From the NCBI RefSeq assembly GCF_025717065.2, contig NZ_JAOVZO020000008.1, positions 95,988 to 159,987 on the forward strand: a DNA stretch of 64,000 nt. The letters run 5' to 3'. Shown in pieces: positions 63,275 through 64,000 of the stretch. The position numbers were made by a program, and so were the translations under genes. Under the pieces are notes generated by a model. It made no database searches, was not told the DNA's origin, and was given only the letters and a program-made list of their open reading frames with translations. The stretch is from Tahibacter soli (lineage in GTDB: Bacteria > Pseudomonadota > Gammaproteobacteria > Xanthomonadales > Rhodanobacteraceae). Position 1 is the stretch's first letter; each line of letters starts with the position of its first letter.

Positions 63275-63428
63275 TGCCAGTACATACCAGTTCGCATATA
63301 ACGCAACGTGTGACCTGGGATTGCGTCACATCTTTCGGGGGCCAACCAACGAAACAGGATTCGCGACGCCGCCGTCAACCGCGCCGCCGACCGTGTTGGT
63401 CGTTTCTTCTTGTTTGTAGGGGATAAGA
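63275..63428. promoter_or_regulatory. Divergent promoter region of fumarase and subtilase genes
   Basis: Contains TGTGAC (63309-63314) and GTCACA (63325-63330), a perfect 6-bp inverted repeat around 10 bases, and an AT-richer stretch ATATAACG just before it. The spacing does not match a Crp/Clp site. The GGGGATAAGA ahead of the subtilase ATG at 63429 is the ribosome-binding site. Confidence 0.4.
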
Positions 63429-64000
63429 ATGAAACTGTCTTTTGTCGCGGCAGGCGGCGCGGGTCGCCGTTTGTCGCCGCTGGCGGGCGCGCTCGCCATC
63501 ACGTTGTGGTCCGGCCTCGCGGCCTCGTCTTCCGTTTCATCGTCGCTCGTCGCGCAAGCGTTGCGCGACGCGAGCGCCGCCGCGGCGGCGCAGAACGGCA
63601 TCGGTGTCGGCGACGAGCCGACCCCGCCGAAGCACGAACGCGCCGACACCGGCGGCGGCGCCAAGCCCAAGCTGCTGGCCGCGCCCTCGTCGCTCGAGCG
63701 CGCGCGCCACACGGTGGTGTTGAGGGACGCGCCGCTCGCCTCGTACGACGGTTCGCTCAACGGCTATCCGACGCTGCCGCGCAACGAGTCCGGCGCGAAC
63801 CAGGGCCGCGTCGACGTGAACTCGTCCGCGGCGCGCGCGTACCTGAACCTGCTCGAGCAGAAGCAGAACGCGTTTCTCGCCGCGGCCGGCACGCAGGTCG
63901 GCCGCGCGCTGACCGCCGACGTCACGCTGCGCCACGCGGTCAACGCGGTCATTCTCGACCTCTCCGACGCCGAAGCGCAGGCCCTGCGCGAGCGCGGCGA
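63429..64000 (+). CDS. S8 (subtilisin-like) serine protease, N-terminal part
   Basis: The gene runs off the window; 190 residues are visible from the ATG at 63429. A signal peptide (to about SSSLVA) is followed by a ~120-residue propeptide of inhibitor-I9 type: LERARHTVVLRDAPLASYDG, a linker with TLPRNESGANQGRVDVNSSAA, AYLNLLEQKQNAFLAAAGTQ, HAVNAVILDLSDAEAQALRE. This propeptide type belongs to the large secreted S8 proteases of Lysobacter- and Rhodanobacter-like bacteria. The catalytic triad is beyond the window. Confidence 0.85.
   Translation, partial: MKLSFVAAGGAGRRLSPLAGALAITLWSGLAASSSVSSSLVAQALRDASAAAAAQNGIGVGDEPTPPKHERADTGGGAKPKLLAAPSSLERARHTVVLRDAPLASYDGSLNGYPTLPRNESGANQGRVDVNSSAARAYLNLLEQKQNAFLAAAGTQVGRALTADVTLRHAVNAVILDLSDAEAQALRERG

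Noticed and set aside
63309..63330. TGTGAC ... GTCACA as a Crp/Clp operator for the secreted protease
   Set aside because: The half-sites are right for a Clp-type TGTGA-N6-TCACA site but the spacer between TGTGA and TCACA is 12, not 6. A matching TGTGACCT word occurs upstream of the chitinase gene, but without a second half-site. Kept only as a generic inverted repeat.

Overview
The window is about 64 kb of very GC-rich, densely coding DNA. It encodes Sec-exported proteins, TonB-like and OmpA-like envelope proteins and outer-membrane barrels, so the host is Gram-negative. An N-terminally complete but 3'-truncated S8 protease of a Lysobacter/Rhodanobacter-like type, two secreted proteins ending in 'IFR..F'-type tails, an IPTL-like C-terminal sorting signal and a family of CCCTCTCCCCC...GGGGGAGAGGG palindromes all point to the Lysobacterales (Xanthomonadales), possibly a Dokdonella/Rhodanobacteraceae-like bacterium. 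That assignment is inference. I saw no rRNA, tRNA, CRISPR array, integrase, transposase or phage gene; this looks like ordinary chromosome.

Layout. 1-6 kb: a haem-binding GlcG/HbpS-like protein (partial), an outer-membrane barrel and a ten-CXXCH cytochrome with a C-terminal LVIVD propeller, a candidate trans-envelope electron-transfer unit. 6-8 kb: a three-gene operon (DUF2975 membrane protein, XRE regulator, TonB-like protein). 8-21 kb: mixed housekeeping and accessory genes (two EamA transporters, Uup ABC-F ATPase, a DUF11 protein with an IPTL-like tail, a DUF5117/DUF4953-type metalloprotease, a GST/flavin-reductase-like pair with a divergent LysR regulator, Nudix, MBL-fold and VOC proteins). 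21-24 kb: a PDZ lipoprotein and a four-gene envelope operon ending in an OmpA/DUF4398 lipoprotein. 24-29 kb: a multicopper oxidase divergent from a mono-haem secreted protein. 29-37 kb: a CASTOR/POLLUX-like channel, an orphan 444-residue protein with a beta-hairpin-rich centre, a flavoprotein, a ParDE module and a secreted GH18 chitinase.

37.5-42 kb holds a compact three-gene unit: a VioB-type ferritin-like protein, a LodA/GoxA-type (cysteine tryptophylquinone) oxidase and a LodB-type flavoprotein maturase, behind a recognisable promoter and a perfect 14-bp hairpin. 42-54 kb: a membrane acyltransferase divergent from a membrane LytTR regulator, a PhzF protein, a bactofilin-like/LRV-repeat fusion, small cytochromes, an ArsR-SRPBCC pair, a WYL regulator and a secreted NxxGxxAF-repeat protein.

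54.4-58.3 kb is a complete alpha-hydroxyketone quorum-sensing locus of the Legionella Lqs / Vibrio Cqs type: six-TM sensor kinase, atypical response regulator and PLP-dependent autoinducer synthase, preceded by a leader that can fold into a three-way junction with GGA-containing loops. The window closes with pirin, a cold-shock protein, an alpha/beta hydrolase, class I fumarase and the start of the secreted subtilase.

The best candidates for under-described systems are the ferritin-like/CTQ oxidase/LodB unit, the Lqs-type locus with its structured leader, the ten-haem/LVIVD/barrel unit, the 444-residue orphan and the bactofilin-LRV fusion.
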